Shown: positions 15,634 to 23,610 of the stretch, one piece after another
Layout: each line of letters begins with the position of its first letter
Numbering within the stretch: position 1 is the first letter of the stretch
NCBI GenBank assembly: GCA_040387095.1
Contig: JAZKEJ010000162.1
Location: 1 to 26,388 of the forward strand
From: Methylotenera_A sp040387095
GTDB lineage: Bacteria; Pseudomonadota; Gammaproteobacteria; Burkholderiales; Methylophilaceae
Length of the DNA: 26,388 bases
Reading direction: 5' to 3'
The notes under the pieces: generated by a model
Seen by the model: only the letters and a program-made list of their open reading frames with translations
What the model was told of the DNA's origin: nothing
Databases searched by the model: none
Translations under genes and position numbers: made by a program

Positions 15634-16442
15634 GTGTTGTTGATGCTGACAATATTGTTTTGCAAGCCAATCATTTGGTTAAAACCTACTCACAAAGTAG
15701 TGGGCGTTTTGGTTTTGGGCGAGCCCAGATTAAAGCACTAGATGATGTGAGTATCGCCCTTAAAGCGGGTTCTACATTAGCAGTCGTCGGTGAATCTGGT
15801 TCTGGAAAATCCACCTTGGCGCGTTGTCTGTTACAATTGCAACCTATGGACAGCGGTGAAGTGCTGTTTCAAGGCGAAAATTTAGCTCAGTTGGATGCCC
15901 AGTCACTAAGAGCTATGCGTAAAAATCTACAAATGGTGTTTCAAGATCCTTTTGCGTCGCTTAATCCTCGAATGCTTGTCGGTGAAATAATCGGTGAAGG
16001 TTTATATATTCACGGTCTGGGCAGCGTTGCTGAGCAGAAAAATAAAGTCTATCAAATGTTGGAGCGTGTCGGTTTAAAGGCAAACGATGCGCTGAAATAT
16101 CCACATCAATTTTCTGGTGGACAGCGCCAACGTATTGGAATTGCTCGCGCCTTGGTGTTGCAACCTAAAGTAGTGATATGTGATGAGCCAGTTTCTGCGC
16201 TGGATGTATCAGTGCAAGCGCAGATTTTGTTGTTATTAAAAGAACTACAGCTTGAAATGAATTTAAGTTATTTGTTTATCAGCCACGATTTAAGAGTAGT
16301 GCGACATATTGCAGACGAAATGGTTGTTATGCATAAAGGTAAAATAGTTGAGCAAGGTAATGTAGTTGATATTTACAATGCACCTCAGCAGCTTTACACG
16401 CAGCAGTTGTTAAGTGCAATTCCAGGTCGAAAAGCTGCCTAA
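15630..16442 (+). CDS. ABC transporter ATPase, OppF/DppF-like
   Basis: The product is 270 aa. Walker A is GESGSGKST (54-62), the Q-loop is VFQDPFASLNPRM, the signature is FSGGQRQRIG, Walker B is VVICDEPVSALD, and the H-loop is FISHDLRVV. A short C-terminal QLYTQQLLSAIPG resembles the OppF tail. With the preceding OppD-like gene it forms the two-ATPase arrangement of peptide importers; YejF is the fused version. Permeases are missing from this locus. A 4-bp start/stop overlap with the previous gene indicates translational coupling and probable 1:1 production. Confidence 0.9.
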   Translation: MSVVDADNIVLQANHLVKTYSQSSGRFGFGRAQIKALDDVSIALKAGSTLAVVGESGSGKSTLARCLLQLQPMDSGEVLFQGENLAQLDAQSLRAMRKNLQMVFQDPFASLNPRMLVGEIIGEGLYIHGLGSVAEQKNKVYQMLERVGLKANDALKYPHQFSGGQRQRIGIARALVLQPKVVICDEPVSALDVSVQAQILLLLKELQLEMNLSYLFISHDLRVVRHIADEMVVMHKGKIVEQGNVVDIYNAPQQLYTQQLLSAIPGRKAA

Positions 16443-16503
16443 TTGTGCTAAGTATTCACAAATAAAATATTGAAACAGTTTAGATAATGAGAGAGAAAGA
16501 GTA

Positions 16504-17130
16504 ATGGCATACGATTTAGAAGAGCAAGAGCAGTTAGACGAATTTAAGGCTTGGTGGAAAAAGCATGGCAAATTACTGACCAATTTGTTGCTTGCAGTAT
16601 TTATCGCTTATGCAGCTTGGCAGGGCTATCACTATGTCCAAGCTAAAAAATCGGTAGAAGCATCTACTTTATACCAAACATTGGTGACAACCGATGCTAA
16701 TAAGTTGGCAGACATTCAAGCGCAAGCCAAAAAACTGACTTCAGATTATGCAGGCACGCCTTATGCAGGACGTGCAGCCGTGTATGCGGCAAAAGCGAAT
16801 ATTGCAGCTAATGATAATAAAAATGCTAAAACTCAGTTGGAATGGGCAATCAAAAATGCAAAAGAAGATGCGACTAAAGCAATAGCAAGCTTGCAGTTGG
16901 CAGGCATTCTGTTTGAAGAGAAAAGTTATGACGATGCACTTAAGATATTATCCAGCGATTCAGATAAAGGCTTTACTGGCCTTAAAGAAGATTTAAAAGG
17001 CGATATTTACATGGTGCAAGGAAAAAAAGCCGATGCCAAAAAGGCTTATGAAGCAGCCTTGGCTGGATTAGATCCGCAAGGTAGATTGCAGCAATATACG
17101 CGTCAAAAACTTGAGTCACTTGGCGTTTAA
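16504..17130 (+). CDS. yfgM: YfgM-like periplasmic TPR protein, Sec-translocon-associated
   Basis: The product is 208 aa. A short acidic cytoplasmic N-terminus (MAYDLEEQEQLDEFKAWWKKHG) is the family signature. It is followed by one transmembrane helix (about 25-42) and a periplasmic domain of TPR-like helices (AGRAAVYAAKANIAANDNK, AIASLQLAGILFEEKSYDDAL, DIYMVQGKKADAKKAYEAAL). In E. coli YfgM associates with SecYEG and the chaperone PpiD. A purine-rich ribosome site (GAGAGAAAGAG) precedes the ATG. bamB follows closely, as in E. coli. Upstream, its usual neighbour hisS is separated by three inserted genes. Confidence 0.92.
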   Translation: MAYDLEEQEQLDEFKAWWKKHGKLLTNLLLAVFIAYAAWQGYHYVQAKKSVEASTLYQTLVTTDANKLADIQAQAKKLTSDYAGTPYAGRAAVYAAKANIAANDNKNAKTQLEWAIKNAKEDATKAIASLQLAGILFEEKSYDDALKILSSDSDKGFTGLKEDLKGDIYMVQGKKADAKKAYEAALAGLDPQGRLQQYTRQKLESLGV

Positions 17131-17145
17131 CTGTTGGGTAACTCA

Positions 17146-18321
17146 ATGCGGATAACCATTATTAAGTACTGTTTTGTTGCTTGCTTAGCATTGTTAAGCG
17201 CCTGCAGCACATTGACAGAGTTACGTTCCAGTTTTGCAGACAGGGTGTTTGGGCGAGAGCCACCGAATCCACCAGCAGAGTTAGAGGAATTTAAGGCAAC
17301 TTATACCGCTAAAGTGGATTGGTCAGCAAATGCAGGCAAAACTGCAACTTATGACTATACGCCGGCAAAAGATTCAGACGCGGTTTATGTGGCCAATGTG
17401 GAGGGTGAGTTAGCAAAGTTTGATGCTGCCAATGGTCGAGAATTATGGCGTATTGATATTGGCGAGCCGATAAGTGGCGGGGTTGGGATCGGCGCAGGAA
17501 TTCTGTTGGTTGGGACCAATACAGGCTATTTGCACGCGATAGATACAGCAGGTAAGTTTTTGTGGAAATCTAAAGTTTCAAGTGAAATACTAAGTGTGCC
17601 ACGTTATTTTGACGGTCTAGCAATTGTCCGGTCTGGCGATAATCATATTTATGGCTTAGATGCGGCAGATGGTAATCGTAAATGGGTCTATGAGCGTATC
17701 ACCCCAGCATTGTCACTGCGTAGTAGTGTTGGCATCGTTGTCGATGGTGGTGCAGTCTACGCTGGTTTTGCAGGCGGAAAATTAGTTGCCATTCGTGCCG
17801 ACACGGGTAAGACAATTTGGGAAGCAACCGTTGCACAGCCTAAAGGCGTGACGGAAATCGAGCGTATTGCTGACATTACCAGCCTGCCTTTTGTCGATGG
17901 TAATGTGATTTATGCGGTCGCTTATCAGGGAAAAATTGCGGCAGTAGATCGTGCAACTGGTAAGGTGCTGTGGAATCGCGATATCTCTAGCTATGCTGGA
18001 TTAAGTGCTGAAGACGCAAAAGTATTTGTTTCACACACTTTGGGCTCAGTTTATTCACTTGATTTCACCAGTGGTAAAACATTTTGGCGGCAGGGGGCGT
18101 TGTTAAATCGCCGTTTGACAGCACCATTGCCAATGGGCAGTTTAATTGCAGTTGGTGATTTAGAGGGCTATATCCATTTCCTCAGTCGAGATGATGGCAA
18201 TTTTTCTGCCCGCATTAAAGTAGATGACAATGCTGTGATGTCGCTTATTCCCGGATTTAATACTTCGCAATTAATTGCAGAAACACGCGACGGTGGCGTT
18301 TACGCCATCAGTGTTAAATAG
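17146..18321 (+). CDS. bamB: Outer membrane protein assembly lipoprotein BamB
   Basis: The product is 391 aa from the ATG at 17146; a TTG four codons earlier is also possible but less likely. The signal peptide ends in a lipobox, LLSAC, and a Ser follows the cysteine. The rest is a PQQ-type eight-bladed beta-propeller with repeated blades ending in patterns such as LAKFDAANGRELWRIDIG, LHAIDTAGKFLWKSKVS, LVAIRADTGKTIWEATV, IAAVDRATGKVLWNRDI and VYSLDFTSGKTFWR. BamB is a peripheral subunit of the BAM complex that folds outer-membrane beta-barrels. It stands between yfgM and der, its conserved place. Confidence 0.95.
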   Translation: MRITIIKYCFVACLALLSACSTLTELRSSFADRVFGREPPNPPAELEEFKATYTAKVDWSANAGKTATYDYTPAKDSDAVYVANVEGELAKFDAANGRELWRIDIGEPISGGVGIGAGILLVGTNTGYLHAIDTAGKFLWKSKVSSEILSVPRYFDGLAIVRSGDNHIYGLDAADGNRKWVYERITPALSLRSSVGIVVDGGAVYAGFAGGKLVAIRADTGKTIWEATVAQPKGVTEIERIADITSLPFVDGNVIYAVAYQGKIAAVDRATGKVLWNRDISSYAGLSAEDAKVFVSHTLGSVYSLDFTSGKTFWRQGALLNRRLTAPLPMGSLIAVGDLEGYIHFLSRDDGNFSARIKVDDNAVMSLIPGFNTSQLIAETRDGGVYAISVK

Positions 18322-18333
18322 TCGCTTCAAAAT

Positions 18334-19764
18334 ATGATACCTACCATTGTTTTAGTTGGCCGACCTAACGTCGGCAAATCGACCCTTTTTAATCGTATGA
18401 CCAAAAGTCGCGATGCTTTAGTGGCTGATTTGCCAGGGTTGACGCGTGACAGGCACTATGGCCGCGGCATTGGCGCCAGCAAGCCTTATCTGGTGATTGA
18501 TACGGGCGGTTTTGAGCCAACGGCTGAAAGCGGCATTTTAAAAGAAATGGCGCGTCAAACCTTGCTAGCCATTGACGAAGCCGATGTAGTGATTTTCTTG
18601 GTAGATGGTCGCGCAGGCATGACGCCGCAAGAATTTATTATTGCCGATAAATTACGCAAATCACAACGCCCCGTTTTACTGGCGGTAAATAAAACTGAAG
18701 GGATGAATAAAGCTGTCGTTTCGGCAGATTTCCATGAGTTAGGTTTAGGTGAACCATTATCTATTTCATCTGCACATGGCGAAGGCGTCAAAGATTTAGT
18801 AGAGCTGGCTTTAGAAAATTTTCCCGAGCATAATTTTGAGGAAGAACGCACCAACCTTAAAAAACCAAAAATCGCCATTGTTGGTCGCCCAAATGTAGGT
18901 AAGTCAACTTTGGTTAATGCGTTGTTAGGCGAAGAGCGTGTGATTGCTTTTGATGAACCAGGCACTACGCGCGATTCCATTGAAATCGATTTAGAAAAAA
19001 ACGGCAAAACTTATACCATTATTGATACCGCAGGTGTTCGTAAACGTGGTCGTGTATTTGAAGCGGTTGAGAAATTCTCGGTGGTGAAAACCATGCAGGC
19101 GATTGAAGACGCCAATGTGGCGATTTTGGTGGTAGATGCGCAAGAAGGCATCACCGAGCAAGACGCGCACGTAGCCGCTTATATCTTGGATGCTGGCCGC
19201 GCTTTGGTTGTGGCGGTTAATAAATGGGATGGCTTACCAGAAGATGAACGTGAATTCATTAAAAAAGAGATCGACCGCAAACTGGTGTTTTTAGATTTCG
19301 CCAAATTTCACTATATTTCAGCGTTAAGAAAAAAAGGCTTACCTGAATTATTTACGTCAGTCGATGGCGCATTTAAAGCGGCCATGTCCAAACTAGCCAC
19401 GCCGCAATTGACGCGTGTGTTGATTGATGCCATCGCGCAACATCAGCCACCGATTAGCCGTGGTACCAGACCAAAATTGAAATACGCGCATCAGGGCGGC
19501 ATGAATCCACCGATTGTGGTGGTACATGGCAGCCATGTGGATGATATCAAAGATAGTTACAAGCGTTATTTAGAAGGTGTTTATCGCAAAACTTTTCAGT
19601 TGGTTGGTACGCCATTACGCGTGCAGTTTAAGCAAGGTGATAATCCGTTTGCTGAACCTGATAAACGCAAAGCGGGTGAAGGTATTGTCAGTATGCGCCG
19701 CCGTAAAACCGCTCAACGCGCTGAATTAAAAGCTAAAAAAGATATTGAAGATAAAAAACGTTAA
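18334..19764 (+). CDS. der: Ribosome-biogenesis GTPase Der (EngA)
   Basis: The product is 476 aa with two tandem GTPase domains, which is unique to Der/EngA. P-loops GRPNVGKST lie at residues 9-17 and 184-192. DTGGF and DTAGV mark the G3 motifs. G4 is NKTE in the first domain (Glu for the common Asp, a variant seen in other betaproteobacteria as far as I recall) and NKWD in the second. A KH-like C-terminal domain follows, with GTRPKLKYAHQGGMNPP, where RNA contact is expected, and a basic tail. Der acts in 50S subunit maturation. It is the last gene of the rightward block; bamD converges from the other side. Confidence 0.97.
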   Translation: MIPTIVLVGRPNVGKSTLFNRMTKSRDALVADLPGLTRDRHYGRGIGASKPYLVIDTGGFEPTAESGILKEMARQTLLAIDEADVVIFLVDGRAGMTPQEFIIADKLRKSQRPVLLAVNKTEGMNKAVVSADFHELGLGEPLSISSAHGEGVKDLVELALENFPEHNFEEERTNLKKPKIAIVGRPNVGKSTLVNALLGEERVIAFDEPGTTRDSIEIDLEKNGKTYTIIDTAGVRKRGRVFEAVEKFSVVKTMQAIEDANVAILVVDAQEGITEQDAHVAAYILDAGRALVVAVNKWDGLPEDEREFIKKEIDRKLVFLDFAKFHYISALRKKGLPELFTSVDGAFKAAMSKLATPQLTRVLIDAIAQHQPPISRGTRPKLKYAHQGGMNPPIVVVHGSHVDDIKDSYKRYLEGVYRKTFQLVGTPLRVQFKQGDNPFAEPDKRKAGEGIVSMRRRKTAQRAELKAKKDIEDKKR

Positions 19765-19773
19765 TTGCTTATT

Positions 19774-19809
19774 ACTGATTGTTAAATATATTGTTAGTTA
19801 GCAATCAGT
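19774..19809. terminator. Weak hairpin between convergent der and bamD
   Basis: ACTGATTG (19774-19781) can pair with CAATCAGT (19802-19809) across a 20-base AT-rich loop. No proper T-tract follows on either strand, so a terminator function is only a possibility suggested by the position between convergent genes. Confidence 0.3.
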
Positions 19810-19831
19810 TAAGCTAAAAAACTATCATAGC

Positions 19832-20659
19832 TTAATACAGGCTTTCCCAGAACTTCCACCAAATACGTTCATCTTGGCTAACTTTGCCTAATACCATCGG
19901 ATTTTGCGGATAGTTGGTTTTTAAGATGCGCATGGTGTCATCTTTCAAATCGGTTAAATCCATATAGTCATACGCGCTAATGCTAATCACCAATGCCTCT
20001 TCAACTGAAGTGGAATTTGGATAGTATTCAACTACATATTTTGCCCGGTTTAATGCAGCTAAATAGGCCGTACGGTTCATGTAATAACGTGCTACATGCA
20101 GTTCGTGCTCGGCGAGCGTATTGACTAAATATACCATGCGCTGAGTGGCGTCTTTATAATAGCGGCTTTTTGGATAGCGCTCAACCAGCTCTTTTAATGC
20201 TGCAAATGAAATTTTAAGCGTTTTAGGATCGCGGTCACTGATTTCTTGCGCGGTATATTTTTCTATCACACCGCGCTCGTTAAAACTTGCTAAGCCTTTG
20301 ATATAGTACGCATAATCAATATTTGGATGGTTGGGGTGCAGTTTAATAAAGCGGTCAGCAGCCGCCACGGTAGAAATCGGATCTTGCTTTTTATAGTATG
20401 CATAAGCAATTTCCAGCTGTGCTTGTGTCGCATATTTGCCATGTGGGAAGCGAGATTCCAGAATCTGAAAATAACGCAGCGCTTGATCGTAATCCTTATC
20501 AATCATTTTCTGCTCGCCTTCCGCATAGATGCGTTCAGCTTGCCAGCCAACAGTGTCATCTAGCTCGGTTGGTTCGCCAAAAATGGCGCAACTACTTAAT
20601 ATTAAAGGCAGCAATAAAGCCGCAATATAACTGCATAAAAGCGGTAAAATACGTTTCAC
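19832..20659 (-). CDS. bamD: Outer membrane protein assembly lipoprotein BamD (ComL)
   Basis: The product is 275 aa. The signal peptide has a long hydrophobic core and the lipobox LSSC, followed by Ala. The mature protein is five TPR-like units: WQAERIYAEGEQKMIDKDYDQALRYFQ, YATQAQLEIAYAYYKKQDPI, YAYYIKGLASFNERG, LKELVERYPKSRYYKDA, and HVARYYMNRTAYLAALNRAKYVVEYYP. BamD is the essential lipoprotein partner of BamA. The start codon is GTG at 20659; no better Met lies between it and the hydrophobic core. The only Shine-Dalgarno-like bases (TAGG, nine bases upstream) fall inside an inverted repeat. It is divergent from rluD, a common arrangement. Confidence 0.95.
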   Translation of the reverse strand: MKRILPLLCSYIAALLLPLILSSCAIFGEPTELDDTVGWQAERIYAEGEQKMIDKDYDQALRYFQILESRFPHGKYATQAQLEIAYAYYKKQDPISTVAAADRFIKLHPNHPNIDYAYYIKGLASFNERGVIEKYTAQEISDRDPKTLKISFAALKELVERYPKSRYYKDATQRMVYLVNTLAEHELHVARYYMNRTAYLAALNRAKYVVEYYPNSTSVEEALVISISAYDYMDLTDLKDDTMRILKTNYPQNPMVLGKVSQDERIWWKFWESLY

Positions 20660-20664
20660 AATTT

Positions 20665-20689
20665 AAAACCTACAATCAATTTAGGTTTT
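20665..20689. promoter_or_regulatory. Inverted repeat in the bamD/rluD divergent spacer
   Basis: AAAACCTA (20665-20672) and TAGGTTTT (20682-20689) are perfect 8-bp arms separated by nine bases. On the minus strand the element begins five bases before the bamD GTG and its proximal arm contains the AGG that would serve as ribosome binding site. It could be an operator for the divergent promoters or a leader hairpin of bamD mRNA. A TATAAC box for rluD follows directly (about 20693-20698). Confidence 0.5.
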
Positions 20690-20716
20690 TATTATAACTT
20701 AAGCTGTTAAAAACTG

Positions 20717-21814
20717 ATGCCAAAAAACGAGTTACAAGATAACAAGCCTGCTAATACTTTAGAGATACTAAAAATTCCTATGCATTTGGGCGGAGAGCGA
20801 TTAGATGTTGCTTTGCAACAAATGTTGCCAGCGCATTCGCGCTCTCGCTTACAAGCCTGGATTAAATCGGGTTTGGTGACGTTAAATGGTGATGCCGTTA
20901 CACCTAAAACCAAAGTGTGGGGTGGTGAGCAAGTCAGTGTTGCGGCACAGGCCAATCCGCAAGAGCAAGCTTTTTTGCCTGAAAATATTCCGCTCAATAT
21001 TGTGTATGAAGATGACACGATTTTAGTCATTAATAAACCTGCAGGCTTGGTGGTGCATCCAGCCGCAGGTAACTGGAGTGGTACGCTTTTGAATGCATTG
21101 CTCTACCATTTGCCGCAATTAACTGATGTACCGCGCGCGGGTATTGTGCATCGCTTAGATAAAGATACCAGCGGTTTATTAGTCGTGGCTAAAACTCTGG
21201 AGGCACAAACCAGTTTGGTGCGGCAATTGCAAGCACGTACGGTTAAGCGTGAATATCGTGCAATCGTATGGGGACAACTCTGGCGAAACGGCACGATTAA
21301 TCAGCCGATTGGACGTCACTCGCATGCGCGCACAAAAATGGCCATTTCGCGTACTGGTAAGCCAGCGGTTACGCACTATGAAGTACTTGAACGTTTCGGC
21401 GTGCATACCTATTTGCGTTGTCAGCTGGAAACTGGGCGCACGCATCAGATTCGCGTGCATATGCAGTTTTTAAAAGCGCCAATGCTGGGCGACCCTGTTT
21501 ACGGGATTGGCAATATAATCCCGCACAAACTTATGACGCAAACATTACGTGATGCGGTGAGCGACTTTAATCGTCAGGCTTTGCATGCGGTAAAACTCGG
21601 TTTAATCCATCCTAAAACGGATACGTTTATGGAGTGGCAGATTGAACTGGCAGACGATATGAAGATTTTGCTGGAAGCCATGCGTCATGAAGGTGTGCCA
21701 GTAGATGATGGAGAATCATTTGATTTTAGCTATCAAGAAGGGGATTATTATGAAGGCGAAGCAAATGACGATGACTTTGAGGATTTTGACGATGATGAGC
21801 CAGAAACGAATTAA
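20717..21814 (+). CDS. rluD: 23S rRNA pseudouridine(1911/1915/1917) synthase
   Basis: The product is 365 aa. The N-terminal S4 RNA-binding domain (about 25-85) reads RLDVALQQMLPAHSRSRLQAWIKSG. The catalytic domain has INKPAGLVVHPAAG, the catalytic Asp148 in HRLDKDTSG, VKREYRAIVWG, and GRTHQIRVHM. RluD makes the pseudouridines of helix 69 in the large ribosomal subunit. The last 30 residues are strongly acidic (many Asp/Glu after residue 335), longer and more acidic than the E. coli tail. It is followed after 40 bp by pgeF, as in many proteobacteria. Confidence 0.95.
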   Translation: MPKNELQDNKPANTLEILKIPMHLGGERLDVALQQMLPAHSRSRLQAWIKSGLVTLNGDAVTPKTKVWGGEQVSVAAQANPQEQAFLPENIPLNIVYEDDTILVINKPAGLVVHPAAGNWSGTLLNALLYHLPQLTDVPRAGIVHRLDKDTSGLLVVAKTLEAQTSLVRQLQARTVKREYRAIVWGQLWRNGTINQPIGRHSHARTKMAISRTGKPAVTHYEVLERFGVHTYLRCQLETGRTHQIRVHMQFLKAPMLGDPVYGIGNIIPHKLMTQTLRDAVSDFNRQALHAVKLGLIHPKTDTFMEWQIELADDMKILLEAMRHEGVPVDDGESFDFSYQEGDYYEGEANDDDFEDFDDDEPETN

Positions 21815-21823
21815 TTGCGCAAA

Positions 21824-21849
21824 AACAATAGCTTAAAAGATTGTTGTTT
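21824..21849 (+). terminator. Weak hairpin between rluD and pgeF
   Basis: AACAAT (21824-21829) pairs with ATTGTT (21840-21845), followed by G and four Ts. The stem is AT-rich and short, so it may at most attenuate read-through from rluD into pgeF. Confidence 0.25.
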
Positions 21850-21854
21850 TAATC

Positions 21855-22601
21855 ATGCTTAAAATAACTGATTTTATTATTCCTAATTGGCCAGCGCCCG
21901 CCAATATACATGCTTTGCAAACCACGCGACATGGCGGCATCAGTTTGGCACCATATAACAGCCTTAATTTGGGTGGTCATGTACAAGATAATGCTCTGCA
22001 TGTTGCGCATAATCGTCAATTACTCAGCCAGTTTCTGCCATCTGAGCCTGTTTGGTTAAACCAAGTTCATGCTATTCATGTGGTCGATGCGGCAAATACC
22101 GATTGTATTCCTGATGCAGATGCCAGTTTTACAACTCGCAGTCGTACGGTATGTGTAACGATGACAGCCGACTGCTTGCCGATATTGTTATGCGATAAAG
22201 CTGGCACAGTAGTCGCAAGTGTTCATGCCGGATGGCGAAGTTTATGTGACGGTGTGATAGAAGAGACGGTGAAAAAAATGCCAGTTAATCCTGATCATCT
22301 TATGGCATGGCTTGGCCCAGCAATTGGTCCACAAGTGTTTGAAGTTGGCAGTGACGTGAGGGCGCAATTTATAGCAAAAGATGCGCTAGCTGAACATGCA
22401 TTTACACCGCAAACTGGCAACAAATGGTTAGCCGATATTTATAAGATTGCATCCCAACGTCTTAACCATATAGGAATCAGCCAAATTTATGGTGGTGGAC
22501 AACAAGAGAATTATTGTACTGTTACCGACGAGCAACGTTTTTTCTCATTCCGTCGAGACAATATAACAGGACGTATGGCATCATTAATTTGGTTAACCTA
22601 A
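21855..22601 (+). CDS. pgeF: Multicopper-oxidase-fold purine nucleoside phosphorylase / peptidoglycan editing factor
   Basis: The product is 248 aa of the YfiH/laccase-domain family (once called polyphenol oxidase). Family marks are QTTRHGGISLAPYNSLNLG near the N-terminus, WLNQVHAIHVVDA, TADCLPILLCD, VASVHAGWRS and WLGPAIGPQVFEVG. The Cys and His residues in TADC and VHAGWR form the zinc-dependent active site. Family members have been reported both to phosphorolyse purine nucleosides and to correct L-Ser misincorporation in peptidoglycan precursors. The rluD-pgeF pairing is widespread in proteobacteria. Confidence 0.92.
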   Translation: MLKITDFIIPNWPAPANIHALQTTRHGGISLAPYNSLNLGGHVQDNALHVAHNRQLLSQFLPSEPVWLNQVHAIHVVDAANTDCIPDADASFTTRSRTVCVTMTADCLPILLCDKAGTVVASVHAGWRSLCDGVIEETVKKMPVNPDHLMAWLGPAIGPQVFEVGSDVRAQFIAKDALAEHAFTPQTGNKWLADIYKIASQRLNHIGISQIYGGGQQENYCTVTDEQRFFSFRRDNITGRMASLIWLT

Positions 22602-22675
22602 AATCTCATGCAGATTTGTTTAGAATGATGCGTTAATAAAGTCTTCATTATGGCAGTTAAAACAGTGTCTTACGC

Positions 22676-22681
22676 TATAAT
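22676..22681 (+). promoter_or_regulatory. Putative -10 box of the ZIP transporter gene
   Basis: A perfect TATAAT stands 29 bases before the ATG at 22711, within the 109-bp spacer after pgeF. No good -35 is at the right distance (GCAGTT with a 17-bp spacer is the best I see), so an activator may be needed or the site may be fortuitous. Confidence 0.4.
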
Positions 22682-22710
22682 GCCGTCAACTCTTCAATCT
22701 TTAAGTTTGC

Positions 22711-23589
22711 ATGACCATTCCTGATTTTTCCGTTTTACTTTGGATATTATTATTTAGCTTATTTGGCGGCGTTTTAAGCGTTGCAGGCGCAGGTTTGGTT
22801 GCACTTAACATCAACAAAACCGCTATTCCAATGCTGATTAGTTATGCAATCGGCGCGATGCTAGGCGCTGTTTTTTTAGAGATTTTGCCAGAAGCAATTG
22901 CGGTGGCAGTCAGCCCAAAACACATTACGGTCACTGTGTTGCTGGGCATATTATTATTTTTTGCATTAGAAAAATTAGTCATTTGGCGGCATTGTCATGG
23001 CGACCACTGCGAAGTGCATGCGCTGCACACGGCAGAAGAATGTCCTGATAGTAAAACAGATTCAACAACGTCAAAATACAAAGCGGTGACTGCCAAGCAG
23101 CCATCAATTACCGCTCACTATCATCAAACAAAAGATGATCATGGTCGTAGTGGCATGATGATTATGATAGGTGATACTTTTCATAATTTTGTGGACGGTG
23201 TTCTAATTGCCTCTGCTTTTATGGTCGATATTAAAGTTGGCATCGTGACGGCAATCGCCATCATTGCACACGAAATTCCACAAGAAGTAGGCGATTTTTT
23301 GATTCTGTTACATTCTGGATATAGCAAAAAACAGGCGTTTATATTTAACTTAATATCCAGTTTAGCCACTGTTGTGGGTGGGTTTGCAGCTTATTTTGCG
23401 TTGCAGAATGTTCAAACCTGGGTGCCGACTATTTTAGGATTGGCGGCAGCTAGCATGCTGTATGTAGCGGTGGCAGATTTAATTCCAAGCCTGCATAAGC
23501 GAACTGAATTGCGCGCCACTGTTTCGCAACTCAGTCTTATCGCCTGTGGCGTTGCCTCAATCTGGCTAATTGGCTACTTTTTAGAATAA
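22711..23589 (+). CDS. ZIP-family divalent metal transporter
   Basis: The product is 292 aa with about eight membrane segments. The metal pathway motifs are HNFVDGVLIASAF in the fourth membrane helix and HEIPQEVGDFLIL in the fifth, both diagnostic of ZIP proteins. Between helices 3 and 4 is a soluble loop rich in His and Cys (WRHCHGDHCEVHALH, later AHYHQ and DDHG), a probable cytoplasmic metal-sensing or buffering segment. ZIP proteins move zinc, iron or manganese into the cytoplasm; the sequence alone does not settle which metal. It appears to have its own promoter, separate from pgeF. Confidence 0.9.
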   Translation: MTIPDFSVLLWILLFSLFGGVLSVAGAGLVALNINKTAIPMLISYAIGAMLGAVFLEILPEAIAVAVSPKHITVTVLLGILLFFALEKLVIWRHCHGDHCEVHALHTAEECPDSKTDSTTSKYKAVTAKQPSITAHYHQTKDDHGRSGMMIMIGDTFHNFVDGVLIASAFMVDIKVGIVTAIAIIAHEIPQEVGDFLILLHSGYSKKQAFIFNLISSLATVVGGFAAYFALQNVQTWVPTILGLAAASMLYVAVADLIPSLHKRTELRATVSQLSLIACGVASIWLIGYFLE

Positions 23590-23610
23590 ACGACAAATGA
23601 AAACAAACGT

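Noticed and set aside
16443..16461. TTGTG/CACAA inverted repeat after the second ATPase gene
   Set aside because: A 5-bp stem with no T-tract is expected by chance; it is not convincing as a terminator.
18555..19007. 150-codon minus-strand open frame opposite der
   Set aside because: It is a mirror frame of the Der GTPase domains with a low-complexity Ser/Thr/Lys product and no start signal.
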